From: Medicago truncatula
Taxonomy: Eukaryota; Streptophyta; Magnoliopsida; Fabales; Fabaceae
Assembly (NCBI RefSeq): GCF_003473485.1
Contig: NC_053042.1
Span: forward strand, 49,129,762 to 49,193,761
Reading direction: 5' to 3'
Length of the DNA stretch: 64,000 nt
Positions 10,665 through 21,431 of the stretch are shown in pieces. A program made the translations under genes and the position numbers. Within the stretch, counting starts at the first letter, position 1. Each line of letters opens with the position of its first letter. The notes beneath the pieces were generated by a model. It made no database searches, was not told the origin of the DNA, and worked only from the letters and a program-made list of their open reading frames with translations.

Positions 10665-11427
10665 TGTAACGCCCCATTTTTATTTAATTATTTTTAGTTG
10701 ATTTAAAGTCTTCTATATGATTTTTAAATAATTTACGTTGATTTTATGGTGTGGTATATTTTATTAAATTACTATTTTTATTATTTAATAGAATAAGTGA
10801 GAAATAGGATTTAATTGGAGTTTTGGGGGTTATACGAGAATTAACTAAATTTAGTGGGAGTAAAGTGAATATTGGGAGAATATATCTATAAAAGAATTAG
10901 AAAATAAGAAAAAGTTGGGGAGTTTTTCACGTACAACAGAGAAAAGGGAGAACAGTCAAGAAAAGGGAAGAGAACCAAGAAGGGCTGCGATTTCGATTAT
11001 CTAAGGTAAGGGTGAGGCTAACTTACATTAATTTTAGTGTATATGATTCTGATTATGTTTTAACAAAAGTTATGAATAAATTTGGAGAATTGAGAATTAG
11101 GGTTATGATGAGAATTGATGATTAAATGATGGGATTAGGGTGAATTGATGTAGAAATGATGAACAAACCTTAGATGTTCCATATATTGATGTTTAGAATC
11201 AGTTTTAAGGTTAGAACAATGGGTTTGGGTGAATTTTTGAGAAAAACTGTAATCTGCCCGTACTGATATTCATCGTTCGCCTCCCGAGTGATGATTCTCG
11301 CCGTAGCGAGTGATGAAGACCATCGCTCGCCTTCGTTTAAACTCTGAAAAGCAGTGTAACACTCCGTTGTTGATTTAAACTCTGATTTTACTTATTAATA
11401 TAATTGTTGGGAAGTCGGGGTGTTACA
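10665..11427 (+). mobile_element. Solo LTR, shortened relative of the 4199-6284 LTR
   Basis: It starts TGTAACGCCCC and ends GGGGTGTTACA. It shares with the longer copy the AAGGTAAGGGTGAG motif (about 11005) and the GC-rich CTCGCC/GCGAG patch (about 11270-11340). The middle is deleted. Flanks GTTTC and GTTTT are a one-mismatch 5-bp duplication. Confidence 0.75.
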
Positions 11428-11444
11428 GTTTTCAATCAGAGCAT

Positions 11445-11720
11445 CAAGCTCCCTTCGCTTAAAATTAACAGAGCATCAAACCTTCTTCGCTTAAAATTAA
11501 GAGAGTATAAGCCCTCTTCGCTAATGTCATAGTTCGACATATTAACAGAGCATCAAGCCCTCTACGTGGTATGAATGATCGACATTCAACAGAGCATCAA
11601 GCCCTCTACATGGTATGAATGATCCACATCCAACAGAGCATCAAGCCCTCAACTTTATATGAATGATTATACATTCAACAGAGCATCAAACCCTCAACTT
11701 TAATGATTATGCATGGACTC
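11445..11720. repeat. Degenerate tandem repeat (about 44 bp unit)
   Basis: The phrase CAGAGCATCAAGCCCTC recurs at least five times with variants, followed by ACGTGGTATGAATGAT-type spacers. No function is evident. It abuts the solo LTR and may be retrotransposon-derived. Confidence 0.75.
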
Positions 11721-13400
11721 AGCAACAAATGCAACAACAACCAACAACTTCAACAACATTGACAACAACTTACAACTTCAACAACATCGACAACAACTTA
11801 CAACTTTAACGACATTGACGACAACAGCGGCAACGACAACAACAACGACTTTGCATCATAATATCATAATTCATCAATCAAAGATATTCATATAATAATT
11901 CATCAATCATGAACAACATCTTATAACATCATATTCATCAACATATACATTCATATAATAATTAAGTCATCCAACAAAGATATTCATGTCAAACCAAGTT
12001 AGATTAATCACAACATAGGTTAAATACTCTTAAATCCCCTTAATTAAACTCAGAGTACTTCTAGTTTGGAGGTTTGAAATTATTCCCTAAGTTTTGGATT
12101 GACTTAGAAACGGTTATGCTGAGTTTTCATAAAATTTCACCAAGACCTCCTTGGAGTATTTTCATCATATCTCAAAAACCAAAAATCATTTTCAAGTAAA
12201 ACTAAAGTCATTAGAAAGCTAACACAATTATCTAAAATTTTCATGTTTACACCAAAGGCCAATTCAAAACAGAAACGTGTGAAAAACACGCAAGAACATG
12301 AAACAGGGTATGCATCAGACATACTGAAATTACAGATTTTCTGTCAAAATCGCCTCATGAGCACTGGAATCACCTCATGATTTCGACATACTGAAATCAC
12401 AGATTTTTCTGCGATTTTCTACTATGGAAGCCTCCTTGGCTCCGTTTCTTGACTCTAAACTCTCCAAAATCGTCCATAATCATCACCATATGATTACCTG
12501 TTTGACTCTGATCAATTCGACAGGAAGGTATTTTAAAACACCTCAATTTTGTTTCGATTTCGGACCCTCTTCTCACTTTTTTATTTATTTTTATTTGTTA
12601 ATCTTTAGTTTTTATTTTTTAATTTTCCATCTTTTACTTTTACCTTTCTTCTTTATCTTTATTTAGTTTTACCTTTATCTTTTATTTTTTATTATTATTA
12701 CTTCCATTATTAGGTTTTACTTTCTTTTTTTTATGGTAATAAATGTAAAAAAAATAAACAAAGTGTCAATAGGTTAGAAAATCTTTGTCAGGCCTCTGCT
12801 CAAACACGCCACCATCAATGGCAAAAGTTACTCAAGTCAGCTTATTCTTTCTAAAACAATTCCAAATCAAGCTAAAACACGTTCCAGCCTTTAACTGTCA
12901 CTTAATCACCCATCAAGCCAATTCATGGTCCTTTAATCTATTTCCTTTTAAGAATTTGCATCAGCCTTTAAAAGAAAAAGAGGAAATCAGAACTGAGGAC
13001 ACAATTTCAACCGGAGAAAAAAAGCATCATCAAACACTAGCCGCAAACCTGTATACAAAGATCGAATCAAAGAAACATGCATCAAAGAAATTACAACACA
13101 ATCACAACTCCAAAACCCACACAAACTGCTCACAACCGATCCAACAATTTTCCAAACCCCTCCATACAAACCGATTCACAGCAAACCAAATCGGCCCTTC
13201 AACCCCTTTCAACATCACGAACCTCTGCTTCAAATCTAGGTACAATCAGAACCGACAGCAACACATTTCAGTCGCAAATCACCAACAAAATCGGACCCAA
13301 TCACGTGAGGTAATAGTAGATCCAAAAAGGAAAAAGAGAAAGGTAGAGTTTTTTTTGTGTGTTCATTTGTCTTTGTAGATCTAGATTTATAGACATTTTT
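11721..13400. other. Degraded retrotransposon-like sequence, no intact gene
   Basis: The content includes AAC-rich simple sequence (11710-11860), T-rich tracts (12560-12770) and an open frame of 197 codons at 12785-13378 that starts without context and has no recognisable domain. The sequence downstream of the minus-strand TATA at 13.63 kb could be the transcribed part of a decayed LTR. Confidence 0.4.
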
Positions 13401-13626
13401 TGGGAGTTTTAAAGCTAAAATCGGAATTAGAAGAGATAATAGAAGACATTAGGCTTGTTTGTGACATTAACTACGACGGCCGTGCCGTCTTCGACGGCTA
13501 ACCGCCGCGCCAGAGCTATTCCGGCCAACACTCTCCAATCGGAGAAGATGAAGAAGTGAGGAGAGAGCATAGGGAAGAAGAGAGAGAATGGAAGGTTAAA
13601 AAATGAGAAAAAACCGTCCATAACCT

Positions 13627-13740
13627 ATATATAGTGTCAAGCTGAACCGGTTCAGCCCTTGAACCGAACCGGACCAAAACCGGTTCCCCTTAAGCCCATT
13701 GGCGCGCCCATTTCGTCTGAAGCCCAATTCATTTGTTTTT
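13627..13740 (-). promoter_or_regulatory. Promoter-like segment, probably of a reversed LTR
   Basis: On the minus strand a TATA box (CTATATATAGG, about 13627-13637) is preceded by AACCGGTT repeats and two TGGGCT/GGGCTT site-II-like words near 13690-13735. It is followed by a pyrimidine-rich leader. No intact gene lies downstream, so an LTR promoter is the simplest reading. Confidence 0.4.
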
Positions 13741-13799
13741 TTTTTTAATTTCTATACACTCCATAATACTGCTACACCCCCCCCCCTTGTGCTCTTTTT

Positions 13800-13918
13800 T
13801 TTATTTCTTTCAAGTCTTGCATACATTTGTTTTTATCCTTTAGCATTGTAATTATCTTTTTTTCAAGTCTTGCATACATTTGTTTTTATCCTTTAGCATT
13901 GTAATTATCTTTTTTTTT
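13800..13918. repeat. Tandem duplication of about 56 bp
   Basis: The segment TTTCAAGTCTTGCATACATT and what follows occurs twice in direct succession, at about 13808 and 13862, with almost no change. That implies recent slippage or unequal exchange. Confidence 0.85.
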
Positions 13919-14099
13919 ATTTCTTCATGCATATTTTAGGATTAGATTTATTATTTTGTTAAGCCATTTATTTTATTTTTTTATAGCAAGAATATTAGAA
14001 TGCAAACATAGGCTTAATGTAACTTATTTATTTTATTGCAGACTTTAGAATGTATCATAGGCTTTTATGTAATAGCCATAGGTGCATGTGTGCGTGCGT

Positions 14100-15600
14100 G
14101 TGTGTATGCCTCTTATCTTACTTTGTAGCTTAGGTCAAAGGTCCTTGTGGTGGTCAAACGCCACCATAAGGTACCTACGTTTTACTTTCTTGCTTCGTTA
14201 GTTTAATTTTAGTCCAATTATTCAAAAACAACAAAAACATGCAAATAACAAAAATCACAAAAAAAACCTTTTACAATAAACCTTGATCTTAAATCAAGTG
14301 ACCGTCTTTTTATTTTATTTTCTTAAATCAAAATTGCAATCAACTTTAATCATACTTTAAGTCATTTTCTTTTAATATAAAAAACACAAATAAATACTCA
14401 TTTGCCACTTGGCTTTTCATTTTAAAACCCTTTTTCAAAACTAATAAAAAACATTCAACAAATCAAACGTCAATTTTTACCCCAAACTACGAGGTTTTGA
14501 TCTCTTACGGGTATGTAGGCAAAGGACACCCGTCCTTCCAAATCAATAAAAAAATGTAGATAATTAGGTCTTTATTTTTCTGCTTTAATTCCTTCTTTTC
14601 AAAAATAATAAGCAAGTTATAGCACATTAATTAAATAAAATCAAGAGGTTCCCGTAGAGTACTATGGACATAAAGGGTGCTAATACCTTCCCTTTAAGTA
14701 ACTAACCTCCGAACCCTAAATCTTTTCAAAATGGGGTAGTTTGAATTTTTTTCCCCTTTTTCTTAAAAAATTAAATATTCAGTCGTGAAATAAATTAGTG
14801 AGTCAAAAGCTAATCAAATAGCCTTGATCTACAAAAAATGACGCGACACCTATCATTAGATCGTTTATCCATCACTAACCTACCTGATTAACCACTCTTT
14901 TCACCGTTCAATTCTATGGTTCACTTTACCCTAGGTTATTTCTCTCAAATTATAATATCTCAACAATCAAATTATGACTTCAAAACCTAATTCCCAAATT
15001 CACAAATAACAATATGCTAAACTCAATTTCAGAATTATACAACCTAAAATTAGAGAGAGTTAATCCACCCTTACGTTAAATCAATAGTTTACCTACTCTT
15101 TCAACAATCAACTTTGCAATTTAACCCTAATTTCTATAACGTTAAAACTAACAAAACAACAACATGTTAAACCCCTTTATAGAATCATACAACCCATTAT
15201 TAGAGAAAGCTAGTCTCACCCTTACCTTAGATTATATGATTCCGGACTCTAAAGCTTGCTCCTCTTCTCTTTCTCTGACTTCTCACATTTCTCCTTTTTC
15301 TCCCAAAAAACAGTTTGCACGTATTCTAATTTTCTAACTCTAACTCTCCCCTTTATATAAATCTTTAACCTACTTATTTTTCCCCTATTTCCAATTCTGC
15401 TCCCTAAGCCTCAATATTCTAATTATTTATATTTCTCCACTAAATAATAAAACAGGGGCTACTAATTAATATCATACACAACTTGTCAAAAAAAATATAT
15501 CATACACAACAAAAATATCACTTATCAAAATAAATCGATTAAATTATAAAAAAGACTCTAAACTCAATAAAATAAATAAATAATAAACTAGGGCGTTACA
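14100..15600. mobile_element. LTR retrotransposon remnants (Tat/Ogre-like and a reversed TGTAACGCCC LTR)
   Basis: Around 14485-14700 the phrases ACGAGGTTTTGATCTC, ACGGGTATGTAGGCAAAGG, GTTCCCGTAGAGTACTATGG and GGGTGCTAATACCTTCCC are ones I associate with LTRs of Tat/Ogre-lineage gypsy elements. From about 14930 to 15600 the sequence resembles the reverse complement of the 4199-type LTR (AGTCTCACCCTTACCTTA, then GGGCGTTACA at 15591-15600, the reverse of TGTAACGCCC). Ends of the first element could not be set. Confidence 0.5.
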
Positions 15601-15604
15601 CACG

Positions 15605-16400
15605 GGTAATTGACGAAACTTAGGGTGAACCATCAAATAAGTGGTTCACCGGTGGACCACCGTGAGTAATAATTGAGAGCCATTAGATTCATTAAAACCA
15701 TAGATCCTACCATACATTGTCTACACTAGATCATTTTTCTCCCTCTTCCTCCCTCACCCAGTCACGCTCTTGCCTCTTCCTTCCACTTCTCCATTGATGG
15801 TACATCACCAACTCTTTTTTGTTTCCCAACAATAAAAACACACACATAAAATATGTCTCTTCTTTTTATCTGTTAACTCCATACATTAGAATTATACTCA
15901 CCCTCATATCAAACATTTTTTGTCTCCTTAATTTATATTGTATACCAAACGGTTATAGAGTGAGTTATGGCATCCACCTAATTCCTTCTATTGCCATTTC
16001 ATACTATGGATTGAGTTTTCTTTTTGAATCAAAACCAAATATGAGAAAAGGTGTTCATAGATTATGAATTGGAGTGGTGAAGTAAAGGAGTTTTATTTTA
16101 TTTTTTAAGGAAAAGAAGTAGTTTTTAATTATATAATTTGAATTAATCTTTTAGGAAAGGGGGTTGTGGTGGTGGTGGGGGCAATAGACTGTTTTTCATT
16201 AGTGTTACTGTTGTAGAACTCATGGCATTCATATAGCCAAACGCTAGAAAGATGAGAACAAGGATAGAGTGTGGAATTATACCTGTGTTTCATTTTTTTC
16301 TCTAACACATTTAAACTTTTAATTTAAATCGGATGATGTATAAAAGTGGTCCATCATCAGTGAACCACTTATTTGATGGTTCAACCTAAAATCCACCCAT
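15605..16400. mobile_element. Non-autonomous TIR element (about 0.8 kb)
   Basis: Inverted ends of about 45 bp share GTGAACCATCAAATAAGTGG (left, 15634-15653) with the reverse complement of CCACTTATTTGATGGTTCAA (right). The interior has no transposase-like frame. Flanking target duplications were not resolved. Confidence 0.6.
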
Positions 16401-16657
16401 AACTAAAGTAATAATCTAGCGAGTGTAAGCTCATAATTAATAATTGATGAGATCACTCATGAGTTAACAGAGACAACCATTTTAAAAACTACTAGTTTCT
16501 AAATATTTATCGATGTATCGTCATCTATCAATAACTTATTAGTTAATGAAATGCAATGAGATTCTTCCCTAAAAAAAAGGAAAAAAGAAACTAAAATAAT
16601 GTTAAATTTTTGTGAGTAAAATAAATATAAGATGAGACCTAAGTTGTATTTGAAAAA

Positions 16658-16689
16658 CTAGACCATGGACCCGTGCTAACGCACGGGTC
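16658..16689 (-). other. Helitron 3' terminal hairpin and CTAG end
   Basis: The stem is 16668-16676 paired with 16681-16689, perfect over 9 bp with a 4-nt loop. CTAG lies 6 nt beyond on the minus strand. This is the standard replication-termination signal of plant Helitrons. Confidence 0.85.
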
Positions 16690-17392
16690 ATTTTAAGAAG
16701 TAAATATTCACTGTAAAAATAAAACAATGTAGTTCGTTTGAATGTAAAAATTGTCATGAATCAAAGCATAATGTCAATTACCATAGACTTTGTTATTGTT
16801 CCATAATTCTAAGACGCAGTTCCTGTTACATTAACATAACATATAATTTTAAAAGGAAAACTGAAGTTCGTTGACATGCAAATAGTTTCAATAAGTAAGA
16901 AAATGAATAGTACACAAAAAAGTCCTACACATTACGGAAAACTTCTCTGTAGACCACATTTGATGCAACATCGGTATCATCGCCGTCCTCGTCATTAATC
17001 AATATATTTAAACCACCCCTCGAGCAATACGTGTGAGTAGGATATGATGGTTGAGCAATAAAGAGTATTACTTATCACGATAAGCACAAAATAGTGGAAC
17101 AAAATTAGGAAATGCCCAAGATTTTAGGATAAAGATTAATATGAATAAAATGAAATTAATATTTTTGATGGGGCATTTTTTTTTTTTTGACTTAAGAATT
17201 GACATGTAAATAGGGAGGGCGCAGAAAAAATGGATGCACTTGAAGTGGAATAAATTTAGGAAATGCCCAACATTTTAGGATAAAGATAAATACAAATAAT
17301 ATTAAATTAATATTCTTGATGGGGCAGTGTGTTTGACTTAAGAATTGGCTTGTAAATAGGGTTTAGGGGCGCATAACAAATGATTAGGATAA

Positions 17393-18144
17393 GACTGGTG
17401 CTAGTCACACCCAAAAAAAAACAAGTTACACCCCAGAATGACTAATATATCCCTAAATTGAACATAAGTAAACTTAATTTACATTAACCTAGATTGAACG
17501 TAAGTAAACTGAATTTACAATAACCTAGATTGAACATAAGTAAACTTAATTTACATTAACCTAGATTGAACGTAAGTAAACTGAATTTACACTAACCTCT
17601 TATATACATACACGTAAGTAAACTGAATTTACACTAACCTATATTGAACTTAAGTAAACTGAATTTACATTAACCTAGATTGAACATAAGTAAACTAAAT
17701 TTACTTTAACCTAAATTGAACATAAGTAAACTTAATTTACATTGAACATAAGTAAACTAAATTTACATTAACCTAAATTGAACATAAGTAAACTTAATTT
17801 ACATTAACCTAGATTGAACGTAAGTAAACTGAATTTACACTGACCTAAATTGAACATATCTCATACCAAAACAAACAATAAACAAATAGAAACTCATTGA
17901 AAATGAAATTCATGAAATTCACTAACCTTTATGAATATAGTACAGATCAATAACAAAGATGTTGATTCAGATATTGGTTGCACATCTATGGTGATTTGTG
18001 GATGAAAGGGGGTAAGGGTTCAGAATGATCATAAAAGATGGGTTTTTAAAAATTTACATGAAGAGGGCAATTTTGGTATTATTATAAAATTTTAATTAAA
18101 TTTGGGTGTAACTTGTTTTTTTTGGGGTGTGACTAGCACCAGTC
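17393..18144. mobile_element. MULE-like MITE (752 bp) with 9-bp target duplication
   Basis: The terminal inverted repeats are about 42 bp (GACTGGTGCTAGTCACACCC at the left; GGGTGTGACTAGCACCAGTC at the right). The element is flanked by the perfect 9-bp direct repeat TTAGGATAA at 17384-17392 and 18145-18153, the Mutator signature. The interior is mostly a 36-bp minisatellite. No transposase is encoded. Confidence 0.9.
17459..17857. repeat. 36-bp minisatellite, about 11 units
   Basis: Units read GAACATAAGTAAACTTAATT then TACATTAACCTAGATT with minor substitutions (GAACGT, AACTGA). A few units are truncated. The array lies wholly inside the MULE-like element and fills about half of it. Confidence 0.9.
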
Positions 18145-18169
18145 TTAGGATAATTGACTCGGGTGAAAT

Positions 18170-18545
18170 GTAGTAGTTACTTGAATGAGAGGAATTAGGA
18201 TTTTTAGTTTGTTTCCACCCAAAACATATTTTAGAGATGTGGATGAAATCTCTTACTTATTTGAATGAGAGAAATTAGGATTTTAGTTTGTTTCCATCCA
18301 AAAGATACTTTAGAAATATGGATGAAATCTCTTAGTTACTTGAATGAGAGAAATTAGGATTAGGATTTTAGTTTGTTTCCACCGAAAACATACTTTAGAG
18401 ATGTAGATAAATCTCTTACTTATTTGAATGAAAGAAATTAGGATTTTAGTTTATTTCCACCCAAAAGATATTTTAGAGATGTGGATGTAATTTCTTAACT
18501 ACTTGAATGAGAGAAATTAGGCTTCAATTTATTATTGCCACAAAA
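18170..18545. repeat. Minisatellite array A (75-85 bp units)
   Basis: Four to five units built on TTGAATGAGAGAAATTAGG, TTTAGTTTGTTTCCACCC and TTTTAGAGATGTGGATGAAA. The same array occurs in the neighbouring copy at 20270-21120. Confidence 0.9.
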
Positions 18546-19168
18546 AAAAGGAAGGGCGCATACCCCTTAAAGGAAGAAAAAAAATCTGCCATTGGTGGAA
18601 AAGGTTTGCAATACATTTTTAAAGGATTCTAATGTTGACTAAAAATTTTCATTTTAAGTTTAACATATTACAAATAAGACAATTAATTATTTGAAAATAT
18701 GATCTTTCAGAAATGTTACTAAAAGGAAATAATTGTCACCGAAAGGTAGTAATTGTTAGTAATAATATTACTAAAAGTGTCACCAAAAGGTAGTAATTGT
18801 TACTAATAATGTTACCAAAAGCCATGTTACTAAAATATTTCAGTAACACAGCCATGCTACTTTCAGCAACACAAAAACATACACACACATATAAGTTTCC
18901 CTTGTTAGCAAAATTCACGTTGCTAAATTGTTTGAGCAGCACAAACATAATATTCACTGGAAAATAAGACACTGTATTTCGCGTGAATCTAAAAATTGTC
19001 GTGAATCAAAGCAAAATGTCAATACCAAAGACTTTGTTATTGTTCTATAATTCTAGTACGTAGTTCCTGTTACTTTAAAATAACATATAATTTTGAAAGG
19101 GAAATTGAAGTTCGTTGACATGCAAATAGTTTCAATAAGTAAGAAAATGAACAGTACACAAAAAAGTC

Positions 19169-19598
19169 CTACACATTACGGAAAACTTCTCCGTAGACCA
19201 CATTTGATGCAACATCGATATCATCGCCGTCGTCGTCATTAATCAATATTTTTAAACCACCCCTCGAAGTAACCCGTGATATTGCGACGTACAATTGTCC
19301 ATGTGAAAAAATAGGAGACGGTAGGTAGACACCAACATGTTCTAGCGACTGACCCTGACTCTTGTTAATAGTCATTGCAAATGAGACAGATTACGGAAAC
19401 TGCCTTCGTTTAAATTTGAAAGGAATTCTATTATCAGATGGTGTTAGCGATAACCTTGGAATAAACACCTTCTCACCGATATTAGAACCAGATATTACCC
19501 GTCCTTCGAGCTGATATGTACCCCCCTTCTTCAACCATGGACCTGAATTTTGCCACCAAATCTTTTCTAGCTGTGGCGTGAATACGTCCCCCCTATTG
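19169..19598 (-). pseudogene. Helitron PIF1-like helicase, C-terminal remnant
   Basis: The minus-strand frame reads GRVISGSNIGEKVFIPRLSL, IPFKFKRRQFP, a TAA stop at 19393-19391, then [20 protein letters not shown] and [20 protein letters not shown], ending at 19169. NKSQGQ and LYVAxSRV are the conserved late helicase motifs of plant Helitron RepHel proteins. Only the last part of the helicase survives. The Rep domain and helicase N-terminus are absent, and the upstream portion (GDVFTPQLEKIWW, LKKGGTYQLEG) looks like an RPA-type OB-fold exon joined directly to it. Confidence 0.8.
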
Positions 19599-19689
19599 AC
19601 GAAAACAACAACATTAAACAGCTGGTTAAATTACATAACTAAAAAACAACGATGACATTAGTTTAATTTTAAAGCTAAGAGTGCAAACA

Positions 19690-19851
19690 TACATAAATCT
19701 TTTCATCGACCAGTAACATGTTCATGAAAATGATGCTAGTGGGGACCTTCTTCTCTCGAATCAACCAAATGTGAGCAACTCGCACACACATCTTGAGATT
19801 CTTTCTTCCTCCAGAAACAGCTGAGATTGGAGTGTATTTAGCAGACATCAT
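19690..19851 (-). pseudogene. RPA70-like (DUF223) first exon inside the Helitron
   Basis: The minus-strand frame starts MMSAKYTPISAVSGGRKNLK and continues with MCVRVAHIWLIR and MNMLLVDEK, ending at a GTATGT-type donor near 19690. This matches the first exon of the replication protein A large-subunit-like genes carried by many plant Helitrons. A second OB-like exon may lie at 19530-19600, fused to the helicase tail. No full ORF can be assembled. Confidence 0.65.
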
Positions 19852-20269
19852 TGACTTGTTTTTTCCTTTCCAAGAAAGAGGATGCTTATTTAGATTGAGA
19901 TGGTTTGGCTAATAAGTTATGATATATTTATAGGAAAAAGGTGCAATACGTGTTAGTAGGATATGTCGATCGGTTGAGCAATAAAGAGTATTAGTTATCA
20001 GGATAAGCACAAAAAAAGTGGAACAAAATTAGGCAGTGGCCAACATTTTTGGATAAAGATTAATACGAATAAAATGAAATTAATATTGTTTATGGGGCAC
20101 TTTGTTCTACTTAAGAATGGGCATGTAAATATGGAAGGGGCGCAAAACAAAGGGATGTAGTTGAAGTGGAATAAAATTATGCTCAACATTTTTGGATAAA
20201 GATTAATATGAATAAAATGAAATTAATATTTTTGATGGGGCATTTTTTTTTACTTAAGAATTACCATAG

Positions 20270-21120
20270 TTGACTCGCCAAAACATATTTTAGAGATATG
20301 AATTAAATCTCTTAGTTACTTGAATGAGAGAAATTAGGATTAGGATTTTAATTTGTTTCCACCCAAAACATATTTTACAGATGTGGATGAAATCTTTAGT
20401 AGTTACTTGAATGAGAGGAATTAGGATTTTTAGTTTATTTCCACCCAAAACATATTTTAGAGATGTGGATGAAATCCCCTAATTATTTGAATGAGAGAAA
20501 TAAGGATTTTAGTTTGTTTGCACCAGAAAGTTACTTTAGAGATGTGGATGAAATCTCTTAGTTACTTGAATGAGAGAAATTAGGATTAGGAATTTAGCTT
20601 GTTTCCACCCAAAACATATTTTAGAGATGTGGATGAAATCTTTAGTAGTTACTTGAATGAGAGGAATTATGATTTTTAGTTTATTTCCACCCAAAATATA
20701 TTTTAGAGATGTGGATGAAATCCCTAATTATTTGAATGAGAGAAATAAGGATTTTAGTTTGTTTGCACCAAAAAGTTACTTTAGAGATGTGGATGAAATC
20801 TCTTAGTTACTTGAATGAGAGAAATTAGGATTAGGATTTTAGTTTGTTTCCACCTAAAAAATATTTTAGAGATGTGGATGAAATCTTTAGTAGTTACTTG
20901 AATGAGAGGAATTAAGATTTTTAGTTTGTTTCCACCCAAAACATATTTTAGAGATGTGAATGAAATCCCGTAATTATTTGAATGAGAGAAATAAGGATTT
21001 TAGTTTGTTTCCACCAAAAAGTTACTTTAGAGATGTGGATGAAATTTCTTAGTTACTTGAATGAGAGAAATTATGATTAGGATTTTAGTTTGATTCCACC
21101 CAAAACATATTTTAGAGATT
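20270..21120. repeat. Minisatellite array B (about 10 units of 75-85 bp)
   Basis: The unit is the same as array A and extends to the AGTAATTGTTAGTAATAATG motif shared at 18.75 and 21.13 kb. Copy B is longer and contains alternating subtypes (with or without GGATTAGGATTTTAG). Confidence 0.9.
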
Positions 21121-21431
21121 AGGATTAGTAATTGTTAGTAATAATGTTACTAAAAGTGTCACCAAAAGGTAGTAATTGTTACTAATAATGTTACTAAAAG
21201 CTATGCTACTAAAATGCTTCAATAACACAACAATGCTACTAAATATAGTTTGAGGAGCACAAACACAAATATATAAATCAAAAACCAAAGTAAGCAAGGC
21301 TAAATTATTTATGAAATTCAAGGGACATTTGCTAAATTCAAAGACAAAAAAATAGATGCTTCCAAAACTCTAAGAAACTAAAACTTAAAATTCAAAGTGG
21401 AAAGGTGTTGCACAATTTATCTAAACATGGA

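Noticed and set aside
12785-13378. A 197-codon plus-strand open frame
   Set aside because: It is low in complexity (His, Asn, Gln, Lys rich), has no domain, lies in retrotransposon debris and antisense to a promoter-like segment.
10665-15600. A complete LTR retrotransposon bounded by the TGTAACGCCC at 10665 and GGGCGTTACA at 15600
   Set aside because: The two ends are in opposite orientation, which is impossible for one element. The first is closed by its own GTTACA at 11427; the second belongs to a separate reversed LTR.
17459-21120. CRISPR-like regular repeats
   Set aside because: These are contiguous minisatellites without unique spacers, in a plant genome and inside transposons.
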